Positions 53,336 through 62,556 are shown, counted from the first letter of the stretch. The stretch is DNA of 64,000 nucleotides from Aestuariibaculum lutulentum (GCF_032926325.1 NZ_CP136709.1:1817501-1881500), one strand, 5' to 3'. Notes: a model not told the origin generated them from the sequence alone. Numbers and translations: made by a program.

Positions 53336-54892
53336 TTATAAGCCAACAATGGCAGCTTCAGCACAACGCTCGCCATCCATCGCAGCCGATACAATACCAC
53401 CTGCATAACCACCTCCTTCACCACAAGGGAATAACCCTTGTATTTGTGGATGTTCCAAACGTTCGTTTCTTGGAATGCAAACTGGCGATGAGGTTCTGGA
53501 TTCTACGCCAACAATATTAGCTTCGGCAGTATAATACCCTTTCATTTTTTGTCCGAAAGCAGCAAAACCTTTTCGTAAACGGCTACCAATTAATTTCGGC
53601 ATTAAAGAATGTAGCGGAGCTGAATTTAATCCTGGTTGATAAGATGTTGGATTTAAATCTGCTGATAGTTTTCCCTCAACAAAATCGGTTAAACGTTGTG
53701 CAGGAGCAACCTGACTACGGCCACCGGCGGTGAAGGCCATGCGCTCTAAATTTTTCTGATATTCTAAACCTTTTAAAGCTCCGAACTGTTCGTATTTTGG
53801 TAAATCGCGATTCACATCTATTTCAACCACAATTCCGGAATTAGCAAATAAGTTATTACGTTTTGAAGGCGACATGCCGTTAACCACAACTTCGCCGTTA
53901 GCTGTTGCAGCAGGAACAATAAATCCGCCAGGACACATACAGAACGAATATACACCGCGGTCGTTAACCTGTTGTACTAAACTATATGAAGCAGCTGGTA
54001 ATAATTCGTGACGTTCACCACTACAATGGTATTGAATGCTGTCTATAATATGTTGCGGATGTTCCACACGAACGCCCATAGCAAACGATTTTGCTTCTAA
54101 GGCAATTTCCTTTTCGTGTAATAGATAGAAAATGTCGCGTGCCGAATGTCCTGTTGCCAGAATAACGCGGTCGGCAGGCATTTCATCATTTCCATTTAAT
54201 TGAATGGCTTGTATTTTATTGTTTTTAATAATGAAATCGGTCACGCGCGTTTCAAAGTGTACTTCACCACCATATTTTAAAATGGTTTCACGAATATTCT
54301 GAACTACTTTTGGCAGTTTATTCGTTCCGATATGCGGATGCGCATCAACCAGAATTTGGTCGGTAGCCCCGTGATATACTAAATTTTCAAAAATACGGCG
54401 CACATCACCACGTTTTAAACTTCGGGTGTATAATTTGCCATCGCTATAGGTTCCGGCACCACCTTCACCAAAGCAATAGTTTGAATCTTCATTAACAAAA
54501 TGCTGCTGATTAATAGCGCGTAAATCGCGACGACGATCCTGAACGTTTTTACCGCGCTCTAAAACAACGGGTTTAAAACCTAATTCAATACAACGTAATG
54601 CAGCATACATTCCAGCAGGTCCAAAACCAATAATATGAATAGGTTTGGCTTTCGATACATCTTTATAATCAAATTGATATTCCGATGTTTTGGGCATGAC
54701 TTCACGAATGTAAACAGCCACTTTATAGTTAAAGATAATTTTTGCTTTACGCGCGTCAATCGATTTACGTAATACCTTTACTCCTGTAATATCTTCCTTA
54801 TCGACACCAAGTGCTTGAGCCGATTTAATAACCAAAATATCATGGTGTCCCTCTTCCTTAAGAGTTACACGAAGTTGCAATTCTTTAACCAT
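53336..54892 (-). CDS. NAD(P)/FAD-dependent oxidoreductase
   Basis: The 518-aa flavoprotein is of the large uncharacterised FAD-dependent dehydrogenase family (COG2509-like). An N-terminal region of about 85 residues is followed by the FAD-binding IIGFGPAGMYAALRC (near 87-101), GEGGAGTYSDGKLYTRS and the C-terminal GEGGGYAGGIVSAAMDG. The substrate is unknown. It is the last gene of the fabD side, separated by 68 nt from fabD. Confidence 0.88.
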   Translation of the reverse strand: MVKELQLRVTLKEEGHHDILVIKSAQALGVDKEDITGVKVLRKSIDARKAKIIFNYKVAVYIREVMPKTSEYQFDYKDVSKAKPIHIIGFGPAGMYAALRCIELGFKPVVLERGKNVQDRRRDLRAINQQHFVNEDSNYCFGEGGAGTYSDGKLYTRSLKRGDVRRIFENLVYHGATDQILVDAHPHIGTNKLPKVVQNIRETILKYGGEVHFETRVTDFIIKNNKIQAIQLNGNDEMPADRVILATGHSARDIFYLLHEKEIALEAKSFAMGVRVEHPQHIIDSIQYHCSGERHELLPAASYSLVQQVNDRGVYSFCMCPGGFIVPAATANGEVVVNGMSPSKRNNLFANSGIVVEIDVNRDLPKYEQFGALKGLEYQKNLERMAFTAGGRSQVAPAQRLTDFVEGKLSADLNPTSYQPGLNSAPLHSLMPKLIGSRLRKGFAAFGQKMKGYYTAEANIVGVESRTSSPVCIPRNERLEHPQIQGLFPCGEGGGYAGGIVSAAMDGERCAEAAIVGL

Positions 54893-54961
54893 GCTGCGAA
54901 ATTAGTGAAAATAGCCATGATTTTTTTAAAAAGTATTCCTGAAAGGTATTTATACGACCTT

Positions 54962-55906
54962 TTAGTATGCTTTTTTATAGGCTTTATAAATTTTCGGAAG
55001 ATTTAAAGTGTTGGCGTTTCCATTATGAATAAGTAAACGGTAGCGCAAAATAGTTGGTTTGTTGTTGGATAAAGCAACCGTTTTGGCACCAGAAAAAGGA
55101 TAAACTGCATTTTGCATACTACGTTTTTGACGTAAAATCCATCGGTTTTGTTTTCCTGGATTTGAGGGATGGCAAAATATTGTTAAGCGAGCTTGAGATG
55201 AGTCTTTCCCTAAAGCACCTGAAATATCCATCCAGTTAGCGGCTTTAACAGGAAGGTTTTCGGGAGTTACTTTTCCTTTACAACTAGTAAAATTGATGTC
55301 TTCAGGAAGCTTTATTCTAGACGAAAATCCGCCGTAACCTTTTTCGTCTTCCGAACCACCAATACGCATATCGGGTTCTAAAGCTAATAAACGGATTTCA
55401 ATATCTATTGCGCGATAATTTTCGGTTTTAGGATAAACGGTGATGCTTGTAATTTCTTTTACAAATGGTTTTTCATAACCTTCGGAATCTAACCATAAAT
55501 TGGATTTCCAATAGACTTCGGCTTGAATGGTTTTTGAAATATTATGGTTTTCAATTTCTTTTACTGAAGTTACATCCCATTTAAAATTTTCAATTTCCCA
55601 ACCATCACCAATACGTTTGTTTCCAATATAAAGTTGATGCCACGCCCAGAAAATGCCACGATGATGTAAATGATCTTCAGGGAAATCCTCAGTTAAAATC
55701 TCGCCATCTAATGAATATAGTGGATGAATATAATTTGCCCTTTTGTAATTTCCGTTTTGTGATTTTTCAGTAATTTGATAAACAAGAATGCTATCATTGC
55801 CTTCTGTAAAGTAAGCCTGATCTTTATTTATTTCTACAGAAACGGATTGAGCTTCCGCTGACATAACGATGAAAAGAAAATAGAGGAAAGTAACTTTTAG
55901 TTGCAT
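54962..55906 (-). CDS. DUF6807 (PmoA-like) exported protein
   Basis: The 314-aa protein has a signal peptide (1-19, SAEA) and matches the DUF6807 family: RANYIHPLYSLDGEILTEDFPEDHLHHRGIFWAW, with the conserved HLHHRG, and SRIKLPEDI near the C terminus. Bacteroidetes members are often found near glycosidases and are thought to act on carbohydrates, but the activity is unproven. No polysaccharide locus is adjacent, so it is listed as an orphan. It is downstream of the folA fusion on the same strand, beyond a terminator. Confidence 0.86.
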   Translation of the reverse strand: MQLKVTFLYFLFIVMSAEAQSVSVEINKDQAYFTEGNDSILVYQITEKSQNGNYKRANYIHPLYSLDGEILTEDFPEDHLHHRGIFWAWHQLYIGNKRIGDGWEIENFKWDVTSVKEIENHNISKTIQAEVYWKSNLWLDSEGYEKPFVKEITSITVYPKTENYRAIDIEIRLLALEPDMRIGGSEDEKGYGGFSSRIKLPEDINFTSCKGKVTPENLPVKAANWMDISGALGKDSSQARLTIFCHPSNPGKQNRWILRQKRSMQNAVYPFSGAKTVALSNNKPTILRYRLLIHNGNANTLNLPKIYKAYKKAY

Positions 55907-55914
55907 TGGTAAAC

Positions 55915-55966
55915 AAAAATTGGCTTTAACAAATTACGAAAATTAAGGTAATCTGTTAAAGCCATT
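55915..55966 (-). terminator. Terminator after the DHFR fusion gene
   Basis: Read on the minus strand, TGGCTTTAACA and TGTTAAAGCCA form an 11-bp perfect stem with an inner GATTAC/GTAAT helix and a following ATTTTTGTTT tract. Confidence 0.8.
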
Positions 55967-55991
55967 CTTAGATTTCGAGTTTATACCTGGA

Positions 55992-56888
55992 TTATCTTCT
56001 TTGGTAAGTTAAAAAGGTAAAATCGTATTCGTTTTTTTCGCCTTTTTGATGGAACTCATGTGAAGTTTCTTGCCAGATTTCAGAATCGATTTCAGGGAAA
56101 AAGGTGTCTGCTTCAAAATTGGCATGAACGCGAGTAATTTCAATTTTATCGGCTACTTCCATAGCTTGTTTGTAAATTTCGCCACCACCTATAATGAAAG
56201 GTTGGTCGTCGTTTTTAGCGACTGCAATGGCATCTTCTAAATTATTCACCACAATAACACCTTCCGGAACTTCGTAATCACTCTGTCTTGTTATAACTAC
56301 ATGCGTACGGTTAGGTAGAGGTTTTGGGAAACTTTCAAAAGTTTTACGTCCCATAATAACATGGTGCCCGCTGGTTAAACTTTTAAATCGTTTTAAATCG
56401 TCACTAATGTGCCAGATAAGTTTGTTGTCTTTTCCAATAGCATTGTTTTCGGCTGCAGCCACAATAATGGTCAGGTTGTCGTTTTTTGTCAATTTTTGAT
56501 TTAATTTTTTAAGTAAACTTTCGTCTGAAGGTAAGCTGGATTTAAGCTTTTCAATACGTTCCTGTTGCTTTGCAACAAGTTTGTTTAATTGTGTTTTCTC
56601 CCAGTCTTTACCCATAAATCGGTGTGTAACAAATACCGAAAAGGCATGGTAAGTAAAAAAGAAAAGCCAGATAAGAATAGCTATTACAAACCAGTCTTGA
56701 CCAAATGGAGTGATGGCATTACCAATGCCTAAAACCAAATTGGTAATTATAAAAAATACCGAGGCAATTAAGAAAATAACAAAGTGCCTGTAAAGCCCTT
56801 TTTTCTTTTTAATACGTCTTTGGGCGTTTTCAATAAGCTCTAATTGTTCTTTGTCGATTTCAGGTACCGATGACTTTTTTCCAAACAT
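55992..56888 (-). CDS. folA: Dihydrofolate reductase fused to an N-terminal 2TM domain
   Basis: The 298-aa protein has two parts. Residues about 30-95 form a 2TM domain (RHFVIFLIASVFFIITNLVLG and WFVIAILIWLFFFTYHAF) of the kind found in Bacteroidetes sensor and small membrane proteins. A helical linker (96-137) leads to a dihydrofolate reductase domain (139-298) with IIVAAAENNAIGKDNKLIWHISDDL (catalytic D163), MGRKTFESFP and a C-terminal FEADTFFPEI region. DHFR makes tetrahydrofolate for the ThyA gene across the 57-kb gap. The fusion would place DHFR at the membrane, which is unusual. The start at ATG 56888 covers both parts. Confidence 0.88.
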   Translation of the reverse strand: MFGKKSSVPEIDKEQLELIENAQRRIKKKKGLYRHFVIFLIASVFFIITNLVLGIGNAITPFGQDWFVIAILIWLFFFTYHAFSVFVTHRFMGKDWEKTQLNKLVAKQQERIEKLKSSLPSDESLLKKLNQKLTKNDNLTIIVAAAENNAIGKDNKLIWHISDDLKRFKSLTSGHHVIMGRKTFESFPKPLPNRTHVVITRQSDYEVPEGVIVVNNLEDAIAVAKNDDQPFIIGGGEIYKQAMEVADKIEITRVHANFEADTFFPEIDSEIWQETSHEFHQKGEKNEYDFTFLTYQRR

Positions 56889-57191
56889 AATACTCGTTTT
56901 ACACAGGAGTAAAGTTAAAGCTTTTTGTTGAATTGCCTTTCTTTATTTTTGTTGGGAAAGTGATTATGAATTCTGTTTTCTATATATAAAATGAAGCTGA
57001 AAATCAGTTATTAATATTCATTTTAAACTGATAAAAACATAAAATTCATTAGGGGAAAAATAGGAGGTTTAAATTTAGAATAGGTCATTATTAATAAATT
57101 GATAATTCTTTGCCTTAAAGCATGTTAGAATGTAACCTATGTTAAATTCTTTGTTATTTTTGTTAGCATAACAATCACTAAAACTTATATT
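56889..57191. other. 303-nt intergenic region between folA fusion and CBM48-like gene
   Basis: This divergent promoter region is A/T-rich. A TATTTTTG box (57155-57162) fits the Bacteroidetes -7 element for the rightward gene, though no clear TTTG -33 box precedes it. TTGTTA-GCA-TAACAA (57160-57174) is a perfect 6+6 bp palindrome that overlaps the box. Nothing else recognisable is seen. Confidence 0.6.
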
Positions 57192-57488
57192 ATGGCTATT
57201 TCAAAACAGTACTTAAAGAGTAAACCAGTATGCAAAGTGACGTTTTCAATTCTTGCTGAAGACGCTAAAAAAGTATCCTTAGTAGGAAGCTTTAATGAGT
57301 GGAATACTAAAGCAATGCCTTTGAAAAAATTAAAAAACGGAACCTTTAAAGGTGTTGTTGATTTAGATAAAGATGATTCTTACGAGTTTAAATATGTTGT
57401 TGACGGAACATATATAAATGATGATGCTGCCGATTCATATGTGTGGAGCGATTACGCTGCTGCAGATAATAGTGTTGTAACGGTGTAA
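57192..57488 (+). CDS. Isoamylase N-terminal/CBM48-like E-set domain protein
   Basis: The 98-aa protein consists only of an early-set beta-sandwich of the glycogen-binding type: CKVTFSILAEDAKKVSLVGSFNEWN, then MPLKKLKNGTFKGVVDLDKDDSYEFKYVVDGTYINDDAAD. Such domains bind alpha-glucans or are N-terminal parts of branching enzymes and AMPK-beta-like proteins. It is not fused to an enzyme and has no signal peptide, so it is a lone domain. A palindrome overlaps its promoter. Function unknown; glycogen binding is possible. Confidence 0.86.
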   Translation: MAISKQYLKSKPVCKVTFSILAEDAKKVSLVGSFNEWNTKAMPLKKLKNGTFKGVVDLDKDDSYEFKYVVDGTYINDDAADSYVWSDYAAADNSVVTV

Positions 57489-57520
57489 AACAAAACGCTT
57501 ATTGATAAAAAAATACATAA

Positions 57521-57552
57521 AAAAAGGCTTTCCAATTTAGAAAGCCTTTTAT
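57521..57552. terminator. Bidirectional terminator before thyA
   Basis: AAAAGGCTTTC / GAAAGCCTTTT stem with CAATTTA loop between the convergent E-set and thyA genes. Confidence 0.86.
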
Positions 57553-57556
57553 GTTT

Positions 57557-58381
57557 TTATACAGCAACGACACCTTTAATGTGTGGATGCGGATCGTAAT
57601 TTTCTAAAGTGAAATCTTCAAATTTGAAATCGAAAATATCTTTGATTTCAGGATTCAATTTCATCGTTGGTAAAGGTCTTGCTTCACGAGACAGTTGTAA
57701 TTCCAACTGCTCAAAATGGTTGCTGTAAATATGAGCATCACCAAAGGTGTGAATGAATTCACCTGGTTGGTAACCGCAAACCTGTGCCATCATCATTGTA
57801 AACAAGGCATAAGATGCTATGTTGAATGGCACACCTAAAAAGATGTCTGCACTACGCTGATACAGTTGGCAAGATAATTTTCCATTGGCTACATAAAACT
57901 GAAAAAAAGCATGGCATGGCGGTAAAGCTGCTTTACCATTGGCAACATTTTCACTGAAACTTTTTGAAGTATCCGGTAATACCGAGGGATTCCAAGCCGA
58001 AACCAACATACGACGGCTATTCGGGTTGTTTTTTAACGTGTCGATAACCTCTTTAATCTGGTCGATTTCATCACTATTCCAGTTACGCCACTGGTGACCA
58101 TAAACAGGACCAAGATCGCCGTTTTCGTCGGCCCATTCGTTCCAGATACGCACGCCGTTATCGGTTAAATATTTAATATTGGTATCTCCTTTTAAGAACC
58201 AAAGTAGTTCGTAAATAATAGATTTTAAATGCAATTTTTTTGTGGTAACCATAGGGAACCCTTCACTTAAATCGAATCGCATTTGGTATCCAAAAACACT
58301 TTTCGTACCTGTTCCGGTACGATCTCCTTTTTCATTTCCATGTTCTAAAACATGTTTTACTAAATCGTGATATTGCTTCAT
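57557..58381 (-). CDS. thyA: Thymidylate synthase
   Basis: The 274-aa enzyme methylates dUMP to dTMP using methylene-tetrahydrofolate. The nucleophile is C156 in ALPPCHAFFQ and the Arg site RRMLVSAWNP is intact; a 10-residue insertion (SKSFSENVANGK) distinguishes it from the 264-aa E. coli enzyme. It lies near the DHFR fusion and a nucleoside transporter, so the region serves thymidylate and folate metabolism. Expression is probably from its own promoter; the downstream transporter gene is on the same strand 141 nt upstream. Confidence 0.97.
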   Translation of the reverse strand: MKQYHDLVKHVLEHGNEKGDRTGTGTKSVFGYQMRFDLSEGFPMVTTKKLHLKSIIYELLWFLKGDTNIKYLTDNGVRIWNEWADENGDLGPVYGHQWRNWNSDEIDQIKEVIDTLKNNPNSRRMLVSAWNPSVLPDTSKSFSENVANGKAALPPCHAFFQFYVANGKLSCQLYQRSADIFLGVPFNIASYALFTMMMAQVCGYQPGEFIHTFGDAHIYSNHFEQLELQLSREARPLPTMKLNPEIKDIFDFKFEDFTLENYDPHPHIKGVVAV

Positions 58382-58522
58382 AATGTCATTGGTAAATGAA
58401 AATGGTCTGCAAAAAATAAGCGACCAGTTTTCAAGGGATAAAAATAGAAAAAAGCGGTAAGCTAAAGACTTGAAATTCTTTTAATTTATTCTAAAGTTAT
58501 TAACGATGGGCTTATGGAAAGA

Positions 58523-60046
58523 TTAACCGATTATCATACCAGCAATGGTAGCTGAAACAAGAGATGCTATAGTTCCTCCAATTAAGGCTTTCATCCCGAA
58601 TTTTGATAAGGTTTTACGTTGTCCCGGAGCAAGAGAACCAATACCTCCAATTTGAATGCCAATAGAGGCGAAGTTGGCAAAACCACAAAGCATATAGGTG
58701 GCCATAATGATTGACTTTTCGTAAGTTAAATGAACACCGTTGGCAGCATCTTTTAAGTCGCGAAGTTGGATGTATCCAATAAATTCGCTGGCAGCTAATT
58801 TGATTCCTAATAGTTGCCCCATCATCATCATATCTTCCTTAGCAACGCCAATAAGCCACATTAAAGGTGCGAAAACATAGCCTAAAATTAACTCGATTGA
58901 TAAGCTGTTATAACTTGTGTTTTCAGTAATCCAAATATTTAAAGTGGAGACATCGCCAAGCCAACCTAAAATACCGTTAAACATGGCAATGAAAGCCACA
59001 AAAACTAAAAGCATACCACCAACATTTACAGCAAGTCTTAATCCTTCTGTAGTTCCGTTGGCAATGGCATCTAAAAAGTTAGCACCAATTTTTTCCTGAG
59101 AAACTGAAACATCGGTATTCACATCTTCGGTTTGCGGATATAGTATTTTAGAAATTACAATGGCGCCTGGAGCAGCCATAACCGATGCGGCTAAAAGGTG
59201 CTTGGCGTAGAATAAACGCATCACTTCGTCGTCGCCACCTAAAAAGCCAATGTATGCCGCAAGTACAGCTCCTGCAACAGTTGCCATACCGCCAATCATA
59301 ACCAAAAGCATTTCAGATTTATTCATTTTTTCTAAATAGGCTTTAATTAAAAGTGGTGCTTCAGTCTGACCTAAAAAGATATTTCCTGCAACGCTTAAAC
59401 TTTCCGCTCCAGAAATTTTTAATGCTTTAGAAAGCAACCACGCCATGCCTTTTACTACTTTTTGAATGATGCCTAAGTAGAAAAGTACAGAGGTTAAAGC
59501 TGAAAAGAATATAATAGTTGGTAGTACCTGAAAAGCGAAAATATAACCAAAGGTATCCATGTCAACAACCAAGCCTTCAAATAAAAATTTACTTCCAGCT
59601 CTTGTAAATTCAAGTACAGAAACAAACAATCCACCAATAAATTCGAATACGGTTTTTATAAAATCAACTTTCAAGACTCCAAAAGCGATTAGTAACTGAA
59701 AGGCTAAACCTATTGTTACAATTTTCCAGTTGATAGCTTTTCGGTTGCTGCTGAATAAAAAAGCGATAAAAATTAACGATAGCATGCCTAAGGCACCTCG
59801 CAAAAGGCTACTAAAAGAGAAGCCTTGACTAGGAACAATAGGTGAGCTAACCGTAGTTTCTGTTTCTTCAACTACAATAATTTCTTCAGAATTTGAAGTC
59901 GTTGGAGTTAAAGAATCGATTTGAGAAGCAGTCGGTTCTGCTATTTCAGTTTGAATACTATCGGGTGGTGTATTTTTGCTTTGTGCTAAGGCTGTTGAAG
60001 TAAGTAATGACAGAATTAGGGCAAATGACAAAAATACGTGTTTCAT
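58523..60046 (-). CDS. NupC-type nucleoside transporter with N-terminal extension
   Basis: The 507-aa protein has a signal-peptide-like start (MKHVFLSFALILSLLTSTALAQ) and a Ser/Thr/Glu-rich linker to about residue 85, then a concentrative nucleoside transporter (CNT/NupC) body with ten or so helices. The family motif GQTEAPLLIKAYLEKMNKSEM and the C-terminal CGFANFASIGIQIGGIGSLAP are present. The family imports nucleosides with Na+ or H+. The extension of about 85 residues is longer than in E. coli NupC (400 aa). It is next to thyA in a nucleotide-related neighbourhood. Confidence 0.92.
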   Translation of the reverse strand: MKHVFLSFALILSLLTSTALAQSKNTPPDSIQTEIAEPTASQIDSLTPTTSNSEEIIVVEETETTVSSPIVPSQGFSFSSLLRGALGMLSLIFIAFLFSSNRKAINWKIVTIGLAFQLLIAFGVLKVDFIKTVFEFIGGLFVSVLEFTRAGSKFLFEGLVVDMDTFGYIFAFQVLPTIIFFSALTSVLFYLGIIQKVVKGMAWLLSKALKISGAESLSVAGNIFLGQTEAPLLIKAYLEKMNKSEMLLVMIGGMATVAGAVLAAYIGFLGGDDEVMRLFYAKHLLAASVMAAPGAIVISKILYPQTEDVNTDVSVSQEKIGANFLDAIANGTTEGLRLAVNVGGMLLVFVAFIAMFNGILGWLGDVSTLNIWITENTSYNSLSIELILGYVFAPLMWLIGVAKEDMMMMGQLLGIKLAASEFIGYIQLRDLKDAANGVHLTYEKSIIMATYMLCGFANFASIGIQIGGIGSLAPGQRKTLSKFGMKALIGGTIASLVSATIAGMIIG

Positions 60047-60069
60047 AGTATACTTAAGTTGTTTGAGGG

Positions 60070-60702
60070 TTATTCCCGTTTAGAAATTTCATCCCGAATA
60101 TGTGCTGCTTTTTCGTAGTCTTCATTAGCAACTGCTTCATCGAGTAAGTTTTGTAATTCCTTTAAAGTTTTTCCTTTATAGTTTTCACGAGGCGAAGAGC
60201 TTGTAGACTCTACTTCGTCGGCTAACAAATCATCAACAAGAATGCTATCCTGAGATTCGTCGTTTTCTTCGTCTTCTTTTTTAGGGTTTACTTTAAGATA
60301 TATTCCAGCTTTATCCAGAATATTTTTATAAGTGAAAATAGGAGCATCAAAACGCAATGCTAAGGCAATAGCATCACTGGTTCTGGCATCAATAATTTCT
60401 TCAATTTTATCGCGTTCGCAGATTAAACTTGAGTAAAAAACACCATCAACCAATTTGTGAATGATTACCTGTTTTACAACAATATCAAATCGGTCGGCAA
60501 AATTTTTAAATAAGTCGTGTGTTAATGGTCTTGGAGGACGAATTTCTTTTTCTAAAGCAATAGCAATAGATTGCGCTTCAAAAGCACCAATCACGATAGG
60601 TAATTTTCGGTCGCCATCTACTTCATTTAAAATCAATGCATAAGCACCATTTTGTGTCTGGCTATAAGAAATTCCTTTAATATTTAATCTTACTAAACTC
60701 AT
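60070..60702 (-). CDS. Bifunctional nuclease family protein (DUF151) with UVR motif
   Basis: The 210-aa protein has an N-terminal BFN domain (about 3-135, VRLNIKGISYSQTQNGAYALILNE to FTYKNILDKAG) and a C-terminal UVR-like motif (about 172-207, LKELQNLLDEAVANEDYEKAAHIRDEI), as found in UvrB/UvrC and ClpC. The BFN family is named for plant nucleases; bacterial members are of unknown biochemical function. It is 24 nt upstream of the transporter gene on the minus strand. Confidence 0.9.
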   Translation of the reverse strand: MSLVRLNIKGISYSQTQNGAYALILNEVDGDRKLPIVIGAFEAQSIAIALEKEIRPPRPLTHDLFKNFADRFDIVVKQVIIHKLVDGVFYSSLICERDKIEEIIDARTSDAIALALRFDAPIFTYKNILDKAGIYLKVNPKKEDEENDESQDSILVDDLLADEVESTSSSPRENYKGKTLKELQNLLDEAVANEDYEKAAHIRDEISKRE

Positions 60703-60718
60703 ATGTTATAAAAAACGC

Positions 60719-60796
60719 AAAGAACTGCTTAAATTAGGACTTTAGCAACTGCCTTGGGCAGATTTACGAATATAATGCCAATTTAAGCAGTTCTTT
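60719..60796 (-). terminator. Long inverted repeat serving as terminator after etfA
   Basis: AAAGAACTGCTTAAATT (60719-60735) and AATTTAAGCAGTTCTTT (60780-60796) are perfect 17-bp arms with a 44-nt spacer. The spacer holds its own CTGCC-TTG-GGCAG hairpin. On the minus strand TTTGCGTTTTTT follows the stem, so it could terminate etfA. It would also form a cruciform-like structure. Confidence 0.75.
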
Positions 60797-60823
60797 AAAA
60801 CTATACAATTTATAAAAAATAAT

Positions 60824-61783
60824 TTATTGTTGAGCTTTAAACGCTTTTAATTTTTCAATAAGTTCAGGTACAACCTGGAAGGCATCACCTACAACCCCAT
60901 AGTCGGCAGCTTTAAAGAAAGGAGCTTCCGGATCGGAGTTAATAACCACTTTAACTTTTGAAGCGTTAACACCAGCCAGATGCTGGATAGCCCCAGAAAT
61001 TCCAATAGCAATATATAAGTTTGAAGCGACTGGTTTACCGGTTTGACCAACGTGCTCACCATGTGGTCTCCAACCTAAATCAGATACTGGTTTTGAGCAG
61101 GCGGTGGCAGCACCAAGAACATCGGCTAATTCTTCAATCATACCCCAGTTTTCAGGACCTTTAAGTCCGCGACCACCAGACACCACGATATCGGCATCGG
61201 CAATGCTTACTTTATCTGAAGCTTTATCAACAGACTCTACTTTTATTCCTAAATCGGTAATAGAAGGAGAGAAGGCTTCAGTAGTAGCACTTCCTGAGGT
61301 TTCAACTAATCCGAAGGCATTACTGGAAACACCAACGATTTTTACGTCTGTACTGATAGCCATATCTTCAAACGCCTTATTTGTAAAGGCATTACGTTTT
61401 ACAGTAAATGGAGCAGTATTTGAAGGTGCTGCAATAACATTTGAAGCATATCCTGCGTTTAAAAACACAGCCAAAAGTGGAGCTAAATATTTACTGTTAG
61501 CACTTGAGCTTAATACGACAACTTTAGATGATTCTTTTTCTGCTGCTTGCTGTATGGCCTCGGCATATCCTTTGGCATTAAAAGTATTTAATTCACTATT
61601 TGAAACGGATAATACTTTATCTACACCGTAATTCTCTAAAGCAGAAGTGTCGTCGGTATTTATTGTAATTGCAGTTACCGTTGTTTCTAACTGGTCGGCA
61701 ACGGCTTTAGCATAAGAAGCCACTTCGAATGCTACTTTTTTAAGTTTTCCTTGTTCTGATTCTGTATATACTAAAACTGACAT
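60824..61783 (-). CDS. etfA: Electron transfer flavoprotein subunit alpha
   Basis: The 319-aa FAD-binding subunit transfers electrons from acyl-CoA dehydrogenases to the quinone pool. The C-terminal FAD domain has VSGGRGLKGPENW, SDLGWRPHGEHVGQTGKPV and IAIGISGAIQHLAG, as in other ETF-alpha proteins. It lies 26 nt behind etfB on the minus strand. Confidence 0.97.
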   Translation of the reverse strand: MSVLVYTESEQGKLKKVAFEVASYAKAVADQLETTVTAITINTDDTSALENYGVDKVLSVSNSELNTFNAKGYAEAIQQAAEKESSKVVVLSSSANSKYLAPLLAVFLNAGYASNVIAAPSNTAPFTVKRNAFTNKAFEDMAISTDVKIVGVSSNAFGLVETSGSATTEAFSPSITDLGIKVESVDKASDKVSIADADIVVSGGRGLKGPENWGMIEELADVLGAATACSKPVSDLGWRPHGEHVGQTGKPVASNLYIAIGISGAIQHLAGVNASKVKVVINSDPEAPFFKAADYGVVGDAFQVVPELIEKLKAFKAQQ

Positions 61784-61809
61784 GTTGGTTTTGTTTTTTT
61801 GAAGGTTAA

Positions 61810-62556
61810 TTAAATCACTTTAGCTTCGTTATGAAGTAAGCTTATTAATTCGTCTAGGTTATCTGGAGATACTAATTTAACCGCACCTTTTGGAGCTGGT
61901 TTTTCGAATTTTACAGAAGCAGTTTCTGTAATTGTATCAACAGGATCTACAACAGTTAAAGGTTTTTGACGTGCCATCATAATACCACGCATGTTTGGAA
62001 TGCGGAGATCGCTTTCCTCTACAAGTCCTTTTTGACTTCCAATAACAAGTGGTAGAGATGTAGAAACAGTCTCCTTTCCACCATCAATTTCTCTTACCGC
62101 AGTTACCGATGTTCCTTCAACATCTAGTTTTATACAGTTATTTATAAAGTTAGCGTTGGTTAATCCGGCAATCATTCCCGGAACCATTCCGCCATTGTAA
62201 TCAATCGATTCGCGACCGGCAATTACTAAATCGTAACCACCATCTTTTACCACATTTGCCAACTGTTTAGCAACAGAAAAACCATCGGTAGCAGGGGTGT
62301 TAACACGAATGGCAGCGTCGGCTCCAATCGCTAAAGCCTTACGAAGTGTAGGCTCTGTTTCAGCACCACCAACGTTAACCACGGTTACATGGGCACCTTG
62401 TTTTTCTTTAAACCACATGGCGCGAGTTAGTCCGAACTCATCATTTGGGTTAATCACAAATTGAACACCATTGGTGTCGAATTTTGTGTCACCATCGGTA
62501 AAATTAATTTTTGATGTAGTGTCTGGAACATGACTAATGCACACTAATATTTTCAT
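61810..62556 (-). CDS. etfB: Electron transfer flavoprotein subunit beta
   Basis: The 248-aa AMP-binding partner of EtfA. Hallmarks are the MKILVCISHVPDT start, INPNDEFGLTRAMW, DLVIAGRESIDYNGGMVPGM and IPNMRGIMMARQKPL, the latter containing the recognition loop. It is the first gene of the etfBA operon, divergent from pdhB. Confidence 0.97.
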   Translation of the reverse strand: MKILVCISHVPDTTSKINFTDGDTKFDTNGVQFVINPNDEFGLTRAMWFKEKQGAHVTVVNVGGAETEPTLRKALAIGADAAIRVNTPATDGFSVAKQLANVVKDGGYDLVIAGRESIDYNGGMVPGMIAGLTNANFINNCIKLDVEGTSVTAVREIDGGKETVSTSLPLVIGSQKGLVEESDLRIPNMRGIMMARQKPLTVVDPVDTITETASVKFEKPAPKGAVKLVSPDNLDELISLLHNEAKVI

